This document shows, piece after piece, positions 38,591-45,261 of a stretch of DNA of 45,261 nucleotides. The stretch is from Bacillus sp. 7884-1 (GTDB lineage: Bacteria > Bacillota > Bacilli > Bacillales > Cytobacillaceae). The notes under the pieces were generated by a model. It worked only from the letters and a program-made list of their open reading frames with translations. It had not been told where the DNA came from and ran no database searches. The position numbers were made by a program, and so were the translations under genes. Numbering within the stretch: position 1 is the first letter of the stretch; each line of letters starts with the position of its first letter. Location of the stretch: the NCBI RefSeq assembly GCF_002272245.1, contig NZ_NPDD01000007.1:1-45261 (forward strand), read 5' to 3'.

Positions 38591-38626
38591 TATTTTTACT
38601 TTATTCATTTTTTGAACTTGTTAATT

Positions 38627-38655
38627 AATTTACTGTAGGAAAATTGAATTGTCAA
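38627..38655 (-). promoter_or_regulatory. Sigma-A promoter of the metN operon
   Basis: On the minus strand a perfect -35 TTGACA (38655-38650) and -10 TAAATT (38632-38627) are separated by 17 bp. Transcription would begin about 38620 and run into riboswitch A, whose aptamer starts at 38590. Confidence 0.75.
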
Positions 38656-38763
38656 ATACTTTTATTAACATAATATTTAACAACAGGAATGTAAAACGCT
38701 TCCAATTCCTACTTATAGGCGTTTTGGAGAAAAAATAAATTTTTTTATCGCAGCCTCCATAAA

Positions 38764-38796
38764 TAGAAAAAGAGAGCGGTAAACTCGCTCTCTTCT
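38764..38796 (-). terminator. Terminator of the 64-residue membrane protein gene
   Basis: On the minus strand, AGAGAGCG, AGTTTAC loop and CGCTCTCT are followed by TTTTTCTATTT. Confidence 0.85.
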
Positions 38797-38811
38797 AGAA
38801 TCTAAATTCAT

Positions 38812-39006
38812 CTACCTTCTTTTAACTAAACAAAGTACCCCTTGGATGATTAATACAAAAGAGAATAAAAGGATAGCTAGAACACCAATAAGGATTACGA
38901 ATGGACTCAGCGGTGCAAGAATTCCAGTTAACGGTACTCTTAATAAGGCAAAACCAGCAATAATACAGGCTAAATACAAAAATGGACTGTGGTTTAGTAC
39001 ACTCAT
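38812..39006 (-). CDS. Small two-helix membrane protein, unknown function
   Basis: The 64-residue protein has two hydrophobic segments (about 8-25 and 33-58), an extracellular or loop LAPLSP and a basic end VKRR. An AAGGAGTGAG site lies 12 bases before ATG 39006, and a strong terminator follows 15 bp after the stop. The clean ribosome binding site and terminator support a real gene rather than the overlapping plus-strand frame. The family is not recognised. Confidence 0.65.
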   Translation of the reverse strand: MSVLNHSPFLYLACIIAGFALLRVPLTGILAPLSPFVILIGVLAILLFSFVLIIQGVLCLVKRR

Positions 39007-39242
39007 CGGTATAGCTCACTCCTTTCTGGGGATTACTTAATCGTATTCACCAGAGAGGCAAGATATTTACTAGTATAATTAATCAGGACAAAGATACTAT
39101 GAATTTGGAATATTATTCACAAAACTCATCCCCATTACTGTGAGTAAAGTGCCATCTTAAAGATGATGGGAACATTTGTGAGTAGTTGAGGACGAAGTTG
39201 GATAGGATAACATTTAATTCGTTGTATTGAAGGGGAACTATC

Positions 39243-39704
39243 ATGTGGATCTTAGTGGTATTTATTTTCTTTATTTTCCTTGATGTTATCGCTCTTCTTG
39301 TCCCAAAAAGATTGAGCAGTATCGAACTTTATACAACCAATCTCTTTGCGTTAGTATTTGGAATCAATGTCGATATGGTCCTGAATTTTAAGTACCACTT
39401 ATATGGATATTTTGGAAAAGGGTTTCAATGGCTAGGGTTTGTGGGAGAATTTCTATACTTTATTCCTGTTAGTATATTGTTTTTAAACTATTATCCTTTA
39501 AATGGAACCAATCAAAACAAATCTCTTTATATCCTAGCATGGTCATTAGTCTCGGTAATTATTGAGTATCTCATAGAAAAAACTCACTTCTTTAACTATA
39601 CAGGATGGAAGCTATGGTACTCGGCTTGCCTATATCCATTAATTTTTCTAATTCTGGTTTCCCATTTAAGAATAGTTAAGAGATTAATAAGAAAATCTAC
39701 GTGA
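39243..39704 (+). CDS. CBO0543-like integral membrane protein
   Basis: The 153-residue protein has about five membrane segments. The pattern DMVLNFKYHLYGYFGKGFQWLGF followed by a late YTGWKLWYSA resembles the CBO0543 family of Bacillus/Clostridium membrane proteins of unknown function; this identification is from memory and moderate. An AAGGGGAA site precedes the ATG. A hairpin (39701-39733) overlaps the stop codon. It is flanked by divergent and convergent genes and appears monocistronic. Confidence 0.65.
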   Translation: MWILVVFIFFIFLDVIALLVPKRLSSIELYTTNLFALVFGINVDMVLNFKYHLYGYFGKGFQWLGFVGEFLYFIPVSILFLNYYPLNGTNQNKSLYILAWSLVSVIIEYLIEKTHFFNYTGWKLWYSACLYPLIFLILVSHLRIVKRLIRKST

Positions 39705-39733
39705 CCGACACAAATAAAAATGGAATCGGTCAC
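39701..39733. repeat. Hairpin GTGACCGA...TCGGTCAC at gene end
   Basis: Eight-base perfect arms (39701-39708 and 39726-39733) enclose a 17-base loop, using the TGA stop codon. There is no T-run. The arm GTGACCGA also occurs in the repeats at 42470 and 42522, so the three may belong to one dispersed family. Confidence 0.55.
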
Positions 39734-39751
39734 ATAGAAAATTTACCTCGT

Positions 39752-41047
39752 TTAAAATGCCTCTGCACTTTTCTTTACTGTCTTTTCCAGTGCAAGCTCC
39801 GGGTGTACTTTTCGAATGACTGCTGGTCTTACAAGAATCAAAACGACAGCCAGTAATAACCCCGATGACAGGATCAAAACCAAGTGGGCAGGGAAGACAT
39901 CGTACAGAAATCCATAGATAATCATTCCTAAAGGCGATAATGCCATAGCAAAGGTCTCGACGATTGAAAATACACGGCCTTTAAATTCATCAGCGATTTG
40001 TTTTTGCATCATCACTTGTGTTGGTGTATTAAGGAAGACAATGCAAGCTCCTAAAACAAATTCAAGGAGGATAAAGTAGCCAAACATAAGGTTATATTGC
40101 ATTGTAATTAGTAAAGGTAATGCTGTAATTCCCATGATTGCCCCCATGATGAGAATTCCCCTTTTCGCTACAAGCAGCGGAAATTTCACTTCTTTTCGGA
40201 CCGAGAGATAGATGGACAGGATCAGCATGCCAACGGCAAAGGCACCTTCAGTAATACCAAAATGCTGAGATGCCATCTTTAATTTTTCTATCAGGATATA
40301 GGAATACCCAACTTGATAAGCATTGAAAAAGAAATTCACTAATAAGGCGATCCAGATAATAGTCATCAGCAACGGCTGTAATTTTAAATATGAAATCCCC
40401 GCCTTCATCCCTTGCCACATGGATTCCTTTTTACCCTCAACTGGTTCGGCCTTTTTGGAAAATAGGGTGAAATTCATGGTTGATTCCAGAACAATCGCAA
40501 CACCAGAGGCTGCCATATACACAATGAGGAATATAGGCATGGAAATCACTCCATACAATAATCCTCCAACAGCAGGGGAGGCGATGGCTGCAAATGAAAT
40601 CGACATCTGATTTAAGGACATCGCTTTTTGGATCCTTGCTTCGTCCACAAGCCCGGTGATCGAGGACGTAAACGCCACACCTGAAAACATGGATGTAAGG
40701 GACAGTATACAGGATGTGATGTAGATAGCGGTTAAGGATAATCCAGAGGTGAGACTGACAATTAATAATCCACCGATGGCAATGGTGGTTACAATCTGAG
40801 AGGTAATTGCAATGGCCTTCCGCGGATACTTATCGATGATATAGCCAGCGAATGGTGCTGCAATTGTACGAGGTAATACATTACAAATTAAGTTTAATGC
40901 AAAACTCTTTGCCGACCCCGTTGCTTGTAAAATGTAAAAACTTATCGCAAATGAGTATACTTGCGAACCAAAAGACGAAATCAGTTTGCTAATGGTAAAT
41001 GTCCAGAGATGATAAGTCGCTTTTTTCAGCATCGACGTGCTATTCAT
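39752..41047 (-). CDS. MFS transporter, DHA3 (macrolide-efflux-like) type
   Basis: The 431-residue protein has 12 membrane segments. The cytoplasmic loop after helix 2 reads GYIIDKYPRKAIAI, the MFS signature G-x-x-x-D-x-x-x-R-K, and the MFS_3 repeat pattern (SISFAAIASPAVGGLLYG; QKQIADEFKGRVFSIV) fits drug or metabolite efflux. An AGGAGATAG site precedes ATG 41047. It is divergent from an XRE-TPR regulator and separated from it by three copies of one palindromic operator, so it is very probably that regulator's target. Confidence 0.87.
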   Translation of the reverse strand: MNSTSMLKKATYHLWTFTISKLISSFGSQVYSFAISFYILQATGSAKSFALNLICNVLPRTIAAPFAGYIIDKYPRKAIAITSQIVTTIAIGGLLIVSLTSGLSLTAIYITSCILSLTSMFSGVAFTSSITGLVDEARIQKAMSLNQMSISFAAIASPAVGGLLYGVISMPIFLIVYMAASGVAIVLESTMNFTLFSKKAEPVEGKKESMWQGMKAGISYLKLQPLLMTIIWIALLVNFFFNAYQVGYSYILIEKLKMASQHFGITEGAFAVGMLILSIYLSVRKEVKFPLLVAKRGILIMGAIMGITALPLLITMQYNLMFGYFILLEFVLGACIVFLNTPTQVMMQKQIADEFKGRVFSIVETFAMALSPLGMIIYGFLYDVFPAHLVLILSSGLLLAVVLILVRPAVIRKVHPELALEKTVKKSAEAF

Positions 41048-41070
41048 ACTATCTCCTCATTTCGAAAAAA

Positions 41071-41087
41071 AGTTTAATTTAATTAAA
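41071..41087. promoter_or_regulatory. Operator copy 1 (GTTTAATTTAATTAAAC)
   Basis: A 17-bp near-perfect palindrome 24 bp before the MFS start codon, close to where its promoter or 5' leader must lie. It is identical to copy 2. Confidence 0.75.
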
Positions 41088-41124
41088 CAAATCATAACAT
41101 GAATTTTTTACCAAATCAAGTAAA

Positions 41125-41141
41125 AGTTTAATTTAATTAAA
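41125..41141. promoter_or_regulatory. Operator copy 2 (GTTTAATTTAATTAAAC)
   Basis: Identical to copy 1, with starts 54 bp apart, in the middle of the divergent region. Confidence 0.75.
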
Positions 41142-41169
41142 CAAAATCAAAGCCTATTTTGTTTACATC

Positions 41170-41203
41170 TTTCCATTTGAGGAAATGTTTAATATAATTA
41201 AAC
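41170..41203 (+). promoter_or_regulatory. Promoter of the XRE-TPR gene with operator copy 3
   Basis: TTTCCA (41170-41175), 17 bp and TATAAT (41193-41198) form a sigma-A promoter. The -10 box is inside GTTTAATATAATTAAAC (41187-41203), the third copy of the palindrome with one changed base. A bound regulator would block its own promoter, which indicates autorepression. Confidence 0.7.
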
Positions 41204-41231
41204 TATCCAAAAGTAGGAGGTTGTTCAGTCG

Positions 41232-42452
41232 ATGCTAGGAGACCGAATACGGAAAATAAGAAAGCAAAAAAAGCTGACACTTGAAGCGCTGGCAGGGGAA
41301 GGGCTTACGAAAGGGATGCTCAGTCTCATCGAGAACAATAAAGCGAAGCCGTCTATGGAAAGCCTCGTTTACATTGCTGAGGGACTAGGGGTTGAGGTAA
41401 CGGATTTATTAGAAGAAATCAGTACACAGGAATTAAGAGAAACGCTTGAAAAGGCAGAAACGATCTATAATCAAAAAGGGGAAACCGCAACAGAGAAATA
41501 TCAGCGACTAATAACTCTTATAGAACCTTTTATAAAAAATCTTACGCAAGGCTATGAATCGGCACGTTTGTTAGATCTCTATAGCCGAAGTCTTTATGAA
41601 GAAGAATTATTAGGCTGGGAGGAATTCTCAGGTCAAGCAGCGGCCTTGTATGACAAGATGAACTTAACAGCTAACCGTGCCCAAATCGCGATTTTTCGTA
41701 CAATGGTGAAATTCGTTCAGCATGATTATCAAAGTGCTTTAGAAATCTTGGTAAAGGAACGTGCGAATATTGAATCCAATCATGTCTATATGGATCCAAT
41801 GACTACTGTTGACCTTGACTATACTGAAGCGGTATTACACTTTGCTGTTGGAGATGATCGTGCTGCCACACTTACGATGGAAAAGGCGTTTGATTTTTCA
41901 AAAAAGCATAAAATTTTTTATCGCACGGATGATTTATACAGACTTGGAGCAGGACAGGCTACGATGAGAAACGACAAAGAAAAGCAAGAATTGTATTTAC
42001 GAAAGCTAAAGCAATACGGTGATTTCGCAGATGATTTACTTTCCATCCTCATTCACGACTATATTGTTATTATGACTCTAAATACTGAAAAACATGATTA
42101 TTCCAAGGCGTTGGAGATGATTGATCGTTATTTGGAAGACCCAAAGTTGAAGGATGTCGTCGGATCTTTATACGTAATTGAAAAAGCAAAGGCCCTTTAT
42201 GGCCTCGGTGAATATACAGAAGCGATTCTTTATATTGAAAAAGTTGAGACACCGTCTACTACGCACCATCCGTTCGACTTATCACTCTTTTATGTTCGGT
42301 ATGCATACAAAGCACTTTGCCATTGTGAACTTGGAGAAATGGAGGAGGCGCTCCAGGCTGCTCAACTGGCTGTTAAGAATTTCGAAACCCTTCCAAATAC
42401 ACCTTTCAAGGAATTTGCGATAGAAACGTACAATAAAATCAAAGGAAAATGA
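41232..42452 (+). CDS. XRE-family regulator with C-terminal TPR domain
   Basis: The 406-residue protein has an N-terminal XRE helix-turn-helix (about residues 1-62: LGDRIRKIRKQKKLTLEALA, then LTKGMLSLIENNKAKPSMESL) and a helical C-terminal region of tetratricopeptide-like repeats (about 70-400). The layout is that of RRNPP-like peptide- or ligand-sensing regulators, but no signal-peptide gene is visible next to it. An AGGAGG site lies 11 bases before the ATG. It is divergent from an MFS exporter with three shared palindromes between, so it probably represses both. The inducer is unknown. Confidence 0.88.
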   Translation: MLGDRIRKIRKQKKLTLEALAGEGLTKGMLSLIENNKAKPSMESLVYIAEGLGVEVTDLLEEISTQELRETLEKAETIYNQKGETATEKYQRLITLIEPFIKNLTQGYESARLLDLYSRSLYEEELLGWEEFSGQAAALYDKMNLTANRAQIAIFRTMVKFVQHDYQSALEILVKERANIESNHVYMDPMTTVDLDYTEAVLHFAVGDDRAATLTMEKAFDFSKKHKIFYRTDDLYRLGAGQATMRNDKEKQELYLRKLKQYGDFADDLLSILIHDYIVIMTLNTEKHDYSKALEMIDRYLEDPKLKDVVGSLYVIEKAKALYGLGEYTEAILYIEKVETPSTTHHPFDLSLFYVRYAYKALCHCELGEMEEALQAAQLAVKNFETLPNTPFKEFAIETYNKIKGK

Positions 42453-42465
42453 ACAATAGAGGGCG

Positions 42466-42559
42466 CATGGTGACCGAAATCATAGGGAAATCGAAAAAGT
42501 GGTCACCATGAAGGGCTCATGGTGACCGAAATCATAGAAAAATTAGAAAAGTGGTAACC
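42466..42559. repeat. 52-bp tandem repeat with internal palindrome
   Basis: Two copies start at 42466 and 42518 with the identical 20 bases CATGGTGACCGAAATCATAG. In copy 1 the first ten bases pair perfectly with GGTCACCATG at 42501-42510; in copy 2 the right arm is decayed (GGTAACC). It lies between the ends of two convergent genes and has no T-run. Confidence 0.8.
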
Positions 42560-42584
42560 AATCCAATTATGAAAAGACAATTAC

Positions 42585-44729
42585 CTAAATTCCACGTTCA
42601 ACCCCTCGTTTAAACTCTGGTTTTAACCTTCGCTCCATCTTCCGCTCAGCCTCAGGTTCATTCCGCTTGTCTACGGTTTCAATCACTTTAAAGCTATTCT
42701 TGGTAATTTGATAGGATGGAACTTCACTTGCCTGTTTCACCTTTACCTTGCGTGCTTTTGGAAGTCTATATAACACTCCGACTTTTACCTGCTGAACTTC
42801 CTTCACTCCCTGGATAATCAGCTGCATCGCAAAGATCGCAAGCATGAAGGCAACAAGTATCCACAAGTACCAGAAGCGGCCAGAAGCGATAATGGTTCTT
42901 CCTAATTCACCAATTAACCCTGACCATTCATGGGTTATCGACATTGGCGGGTCTGCACCCATCGGATCAAAGTCAAGTTTTGTCCCGCCAAAGAAAAATT
43001 TAAATATCCCTAAATGAATAAAGATTAATAGTACTTGGATAAATTGAGTCCCAAGTAAAATCGTCAAACGGGGACCAATATGCGGGAAAATATGATGCCA
43101 GAACAGATGAAATCTGCTGCCGCCTAAAACGCGTGCACTGGCAATAAATTCATAATCAAGAACTCGCTTTATCTCCTTTCCTAATAAAACACTTGTTAAC
43201 GGAACAACCAGGATGGTTAAGATGAACATTTCTAGTAAAATCCGTTGTGTAAAGGTGTAGGTAAATTCATAGCTAAAACCGGTAAACGCCGGCATTAAAA
43301 TAGGTGCCAACAAGATGTACGCAACCAAACTTAAAGGTAGAAAATGAATCGAATCAATTAGCTTTCCAAGCCATTGCTGGGTACGTGGACCTAGGTGGAA
43401 AGCATAAATGACCCCAAACAAAAGCCCTCCAAGAACACGCAATAAGGCAATTAATAAGGCGAAAATCAACGTATACTTCGCGCCAATCACTAATTGATCA
43501 AACAGGCTATACCCTAATTTGTCTGAACCAAAGAAAAACGGCTTTGTAGGTGCATGCGGAGCCGCACCAAGTAGTGTTACACCATCTTCCGCGTAATAAA
43601 GTCTTACTTGGTCGACGTGGTTATCGGTGGTGACCGAATAAATGATACTGTAACTGATGGTTATTATGAAAAATAACGCTCCAAGCGCGAACTTCCAATT
43701 TTTCATATGCCTCCCAAAGGTAAACAGTACATTGATAAATGGACGGAATGGCGATATTTTTCTAAGGTTAATAGATTGAAGAGAAAAAAGGATGTTTTCA
43801 AAGAACCTCTTTGCCCCTCCCGCCATATTTCCCACCCACCATTTGTGCCGGTAGGAACTCCGTCTCGTTTCGAAAGAAAGCGTCTGATCTTCTTTAAGCC
43901 AAAAATCTACTAACTGGAATAGAAAGTAAAAGGGTGTAAAAATAAGACCCAGCGTAATAAAAATGGTTATCGGTTGGAAGTTATCAAGTAAGTAGAAGGT
44001 TAGTCCATGAACGTTAAATACCCGCTCAATAATAAATTGACTTGAAAGTGTTCCCCAAATAATAATCTTGATGTGATGAAACGAAAGGGGCATGATATTT
44101 TTTAAGATATGTCTGATTAAAATATTGAATTTGTTAATCCCTTTACTTTTTACAAAGGTAACATAAACCTTTAAAAACTCTTCCTCAATCATAAGGATTA
44201 AAATCTTGAACATGGAGACAAGCGGTAAGATGGCCAAGGTGACGATTGGGGCAAAATAAGCCTTTTCCTTAAAACTGGCCACCAGAAATAAATCCACACC
44301 AAACGTTTTAAAGATAACGATAGATAATACTTGTAATAACGTAGCGAGGATTAAGTCTGGAACAGACTCTAATACATCAAGCAGTCTTTTTACCGGGCTA
44401 AGAACTACTTTAGGTAAAAAGGCTGACCCTAAAGCGAGAAGAAGTGCGATGCTGAATCCTGCTAAAAGAGCTCCTAAGAGGATTTGCATGGAATAAATAA
44501 ATGCCGGCCCTATAATATCCATCATTGGGGCACCGCCAGCTATGGATCGTTCGAATTTATAAATCCATGTTTCTGGTTTAAACAGATCCTTGCCAAAAGA
44601 GAATAATTGCTCAAAATAACCTGAAGCATCAGGATTTTCTCTAGTGGAAAAATATTGTGGAAAAACACTTAAACAAAAGATCGATAGTATTCCAAGTATA
44701 TAGTATGTAATTGATCTAACAATCTTCAA
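42585..44729 (-). CDS. Fused Opp/Dpp-type ABC permease (OppB-like and OppC-like halves in one chain)
   Basis: The 714-residue protein contains two complete binding-protein-dependent permease modules. The N-half (about 1-300) has an OppB-type N-terminal helix, an extracytoplasmic loop and a coupling loop around FVKSKGINKFNILIRHILKN. The C-half (about 340-630) begins with a new membrane segment, has GSDKLGYSLFDQLVIGAKYT as in OppC/DppC proteins, and a coupling loop EFIASARVLGGSRFHLFWHHI. The halves are joined by a basic linker of about 40 residues, and the C-terminus has a charged tail of about 80 residues rich in Arg/Lys/Glu. No in-frame stop separates the halves. Neither ATPase nor binding protein genes are in this window. 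The substrate, perhaps peptide or nickel, is unknown. Confidence 0.85.
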   Translation of the reverse strand: MKIVRSITYYILGILSIFCLSVFPQYFSTRENPDASGYFEQLFSFGKDLFKPETWIYKFERSIAGGAPMMDIIGPAFIYSMQILLGALLAGFSIALLLALGSAFLPKVVLSPVKRLLDVLESVPDLILATLLQVLSIVIFKTFGVDLFLVASFKEKAYFAPIVTLAILPLVSMFKILILMIEEEFLKVYVTFVKSKGINKFNILIRHILKNIMPLSFHHIKIIIWGTLSSQFIIERVFNVHGLTFYLLDNFQPITIFITLGLIFTPFYFLFQLVDFWLKEDQTLSFETRRSSYRHKWWVGNMAGGAKRFFENILFSLQSINLRKISPFRPFINVLFTFGRHMKNWKFALGALFFIITISYSIIYSVTTDNHVDQVRLYYAEDGVTLLGAAPHAPTKPFFFGSDKLGYSLFDQLVIGAKYTLIFALLIALLRVLGGLLFGVIYAFHLGPRTQQWLGKLIDSIHFLPLSLVAYILLAPILMPAFTGFSYEFTYTFTQRILLEMFILTILVVPLTSVLLGKEIKRVLDYEFIASARVLGGSRFHLFWHHIFPHIGPRLTILLGTQFIQVLLIFIHLGIFKFFFGGTKLDFDPMGADPPMSITHEWSGLIGELGRTIIASGRFWYLWILVAFMLAIFAMQLIIQGVKEVQQVKVGVLYRLPKARKVKVKQASEVPSYQITKNSFKVIETVDKRNEPEAERKMERRLKPEFKRGVERGI

Positions 44730-44928
44730 CTTCTCTCACCCCGTTTTCTCCTCTAAATTACTACATTCGCATAATAGTTGTAGTGTCACGTAAATAAAAT
44801 TATATTCGAAATATTCCCCCTTTTCAACCAAATATATTTCCAACTATTTCAACCTTTGGGATTTGGACGGAAGTGGAGTTTAATTAGTTACATTAAAAGG
44901 TAAAAAATTTGTTTTTTAACGGGTATTA

Positions 44929-44970
44929 GAAAATGCCCTTGCCTGCAGGTAGCAGGCAAGGGCATTTTAG
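44929..44970. terminator. Bidirectional terminator hairpin after the 37-residue gene
   Basis: AAATGCCCTTGCCTGC (44931-44946) pairs perfectly with GCAGGCAAGGGCATTT (44952-44967) across a five-base loop. T-runs flank it on both strands, and it lies 11 bp after the stop codon of the small minus-strand gene. Confidence 0.9.
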
Positions 44971-44980
44971 TTTGTATCTA

Positions 44981-45094
44981 TTAAAAAAGTAATTGAATGA
45001 CTAATTTTATCCAACCGAAAAACGCGATCCATAGCGGTACACTTAAAGAAGTGCCCCAAACTAGCCCATATGCGAAATTACCCTGCTTGTCCAT
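44981..45094 (-). CDS. 37-residue membrane peptide, unknown function
   Basis: Reading on the minus strand from ATG 45094 gives a 37-residue peptide starting MDKQGNFAYG, with a hydrophobic region from about residue 11 to 37 containing three tryptophans (VWGTS, PLWIAFFGWIK). An AGGGAGTGG ribosome binding site lies at proper spacing and a strong terminator follows directly. Upstream (45165-45179) a perfect cre match adjoins a TATAAT box. These signals support a real, carbon-regulated small protein gene. The peptide is not recognised. It might act with the large permease at 42585, whose start lies 251 bp further downstream, but the terminator between argues for separate transcripts. Confidence 0.7.
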   Translation of the reverse strand: MDKQGNFAYGLVWGTSLSVPLWIAFFGWIKLVIQLLF

Positions 45095-45155
45095 GAAATC
45101 CACTCCCTAATAATAGTTGTAGATTACCTTCAACTGTTTTTTCGATTGTGTACAT

Positions 45156-45179
45156 TCATTATATTTGAAACCGCTTACA
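45156..45179 (-). promoter_or_regulatory. Promoter box with overlapping cre site for the 37-residue gene
   Basis: On the plus strand TTGAAACCGCTTACA (45165-45179) fits the cre consensus at every fixed position. On the minus strand it is followed at once by ATATAATG, a good -10 box; no clear -35 hexamer is seen. CcpA bound here would overlap RNA polymerase, so repression by glucose is expected. Confidence 0.6.
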
Positions 45180-45261
45180 ACAACAATAGTATAAACTACT
45201 TAATTCATAGTGTTTAACTTGAAAATAGGCTATGTTAAACTGGGCTGTTGATTTGTGCTCC

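Noticed and set aside
38694..38735. cre-like sequence and hairpin near 38697
   Set aside because: TGTAAAACGCTTCCA has an extra A relative to the cre consensus; the AAAACGC/GCGTTTT pairing has a 20-base loop and no gene context, so no function is claimed.
38846..39040. Plus-strand 64-codon frame opposite the small membrane protein
   Set aside because: It has no ribosome binding site, and the minus-strand frame has both a good site and a matching terminator.
41048..42584. Signal-peptide gene for the RRNPP-like regulator
   Set aside because: No short frame with ribosome binding site and secretion signal was found beside the regulator on either strand; the peptide-sensing idea is left open only as a possibility.

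Overview
The window reads as a chromosomal segment of a low-GC Gram-positive, most likely a Bacillaceae member (Bacillus sensu lato). The reasons are the AGGAGG-type ribosome binding sites with frequent TTG/GTG starts, CcpA-type cre sites, S-box (SAM) riboswitches, intrinsic terminators with long T-runs, and the gene families present (AdeR/Ald, YesM/YesN-type two-component system, MetNPQ, carbohydrate ABC importers without their own ATPase). No tRNA, rRNA, prophage, insertion sequence or CRISPR array was seen. The genus is an inference; nothing here was searched against a database.

Layout. (1) 1-3.9 kb: the 3' end of a DoxX-family gene, an APH(6)-like kinase, an S9 prolyl-oligopeptidase-type peptidase and a YdjM-like membrane protein. 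(2) 3.9-9.6 kb: an alanine module with alanine racemase, alanine dehydrogenase and its probable activator AdeR on the minus strand, and a divergent amino acid permease carrying a perfect cre match. A palindrome containing a 26-bp tandem repeat lies between adeR and ald. (3) 9.6-12.8 kb: a small membrane protein, an ABC-2 exporter pair, and a second complete DoxX gene with the same style of terminator as the first. (4) 13.1-34.4 kb: a 21-kb block, all on the plus strand, and the most interesting part. It holds a sugar ABC importer (binding protein and two permeases), a GH2 beta-galactosidase, a GH63/MGH-like (alpha/alpha)6 hydrolase, an EamA transporter, a LacI regulator and a YesM/YesN-type two-component system. 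These are followed by an orphan paralogous binding protein, a short-chain dehydrogenase, a divergent pair of GcvPA/GcvPB-like PLP proteins with no GcvT or GcvH nearby, and a second ABC importer. (5) 34.4-38.7 kb: a methionine-type operon (metN, metP, metQ, M20 peptidase) on the minus strand behind two tandem SAM riboswitches, each with its own terminator, and a good sigma-A promoter. (6) 38.8-45.3 kb: small membrane proteins, an MFS exporter divergent from an XRE-TPR regulator with three near-identical palindromic operators between them, a single-chain fusion of two Opp/Dpp-type permeases, and a 37-residue membrane peptide gene whose promoter overlaps a perfect cre match.

How it may work together. 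The alanine genes form an uptake, interconversion and deamination unit under AdeR and CcpA. The large plus-strand block looks like a glycoside-utilisation locus: extracellular sensing by the YesM/YesN-type pair, import through permeases energised by a shared MsmX-like ATPase encoded elsewhere, and cleavage by the two glycosidases. Both related binding-protein promoters have a cre/LacI-type operator directly after the same TATAAT box. The GcvP-like pair beside an SDR and a dedicated importer suggests that a non-glycine amino compound is also processed. That part is the best candidate for an undescribed pathway, but its substrate cannot be read from sequence alone.
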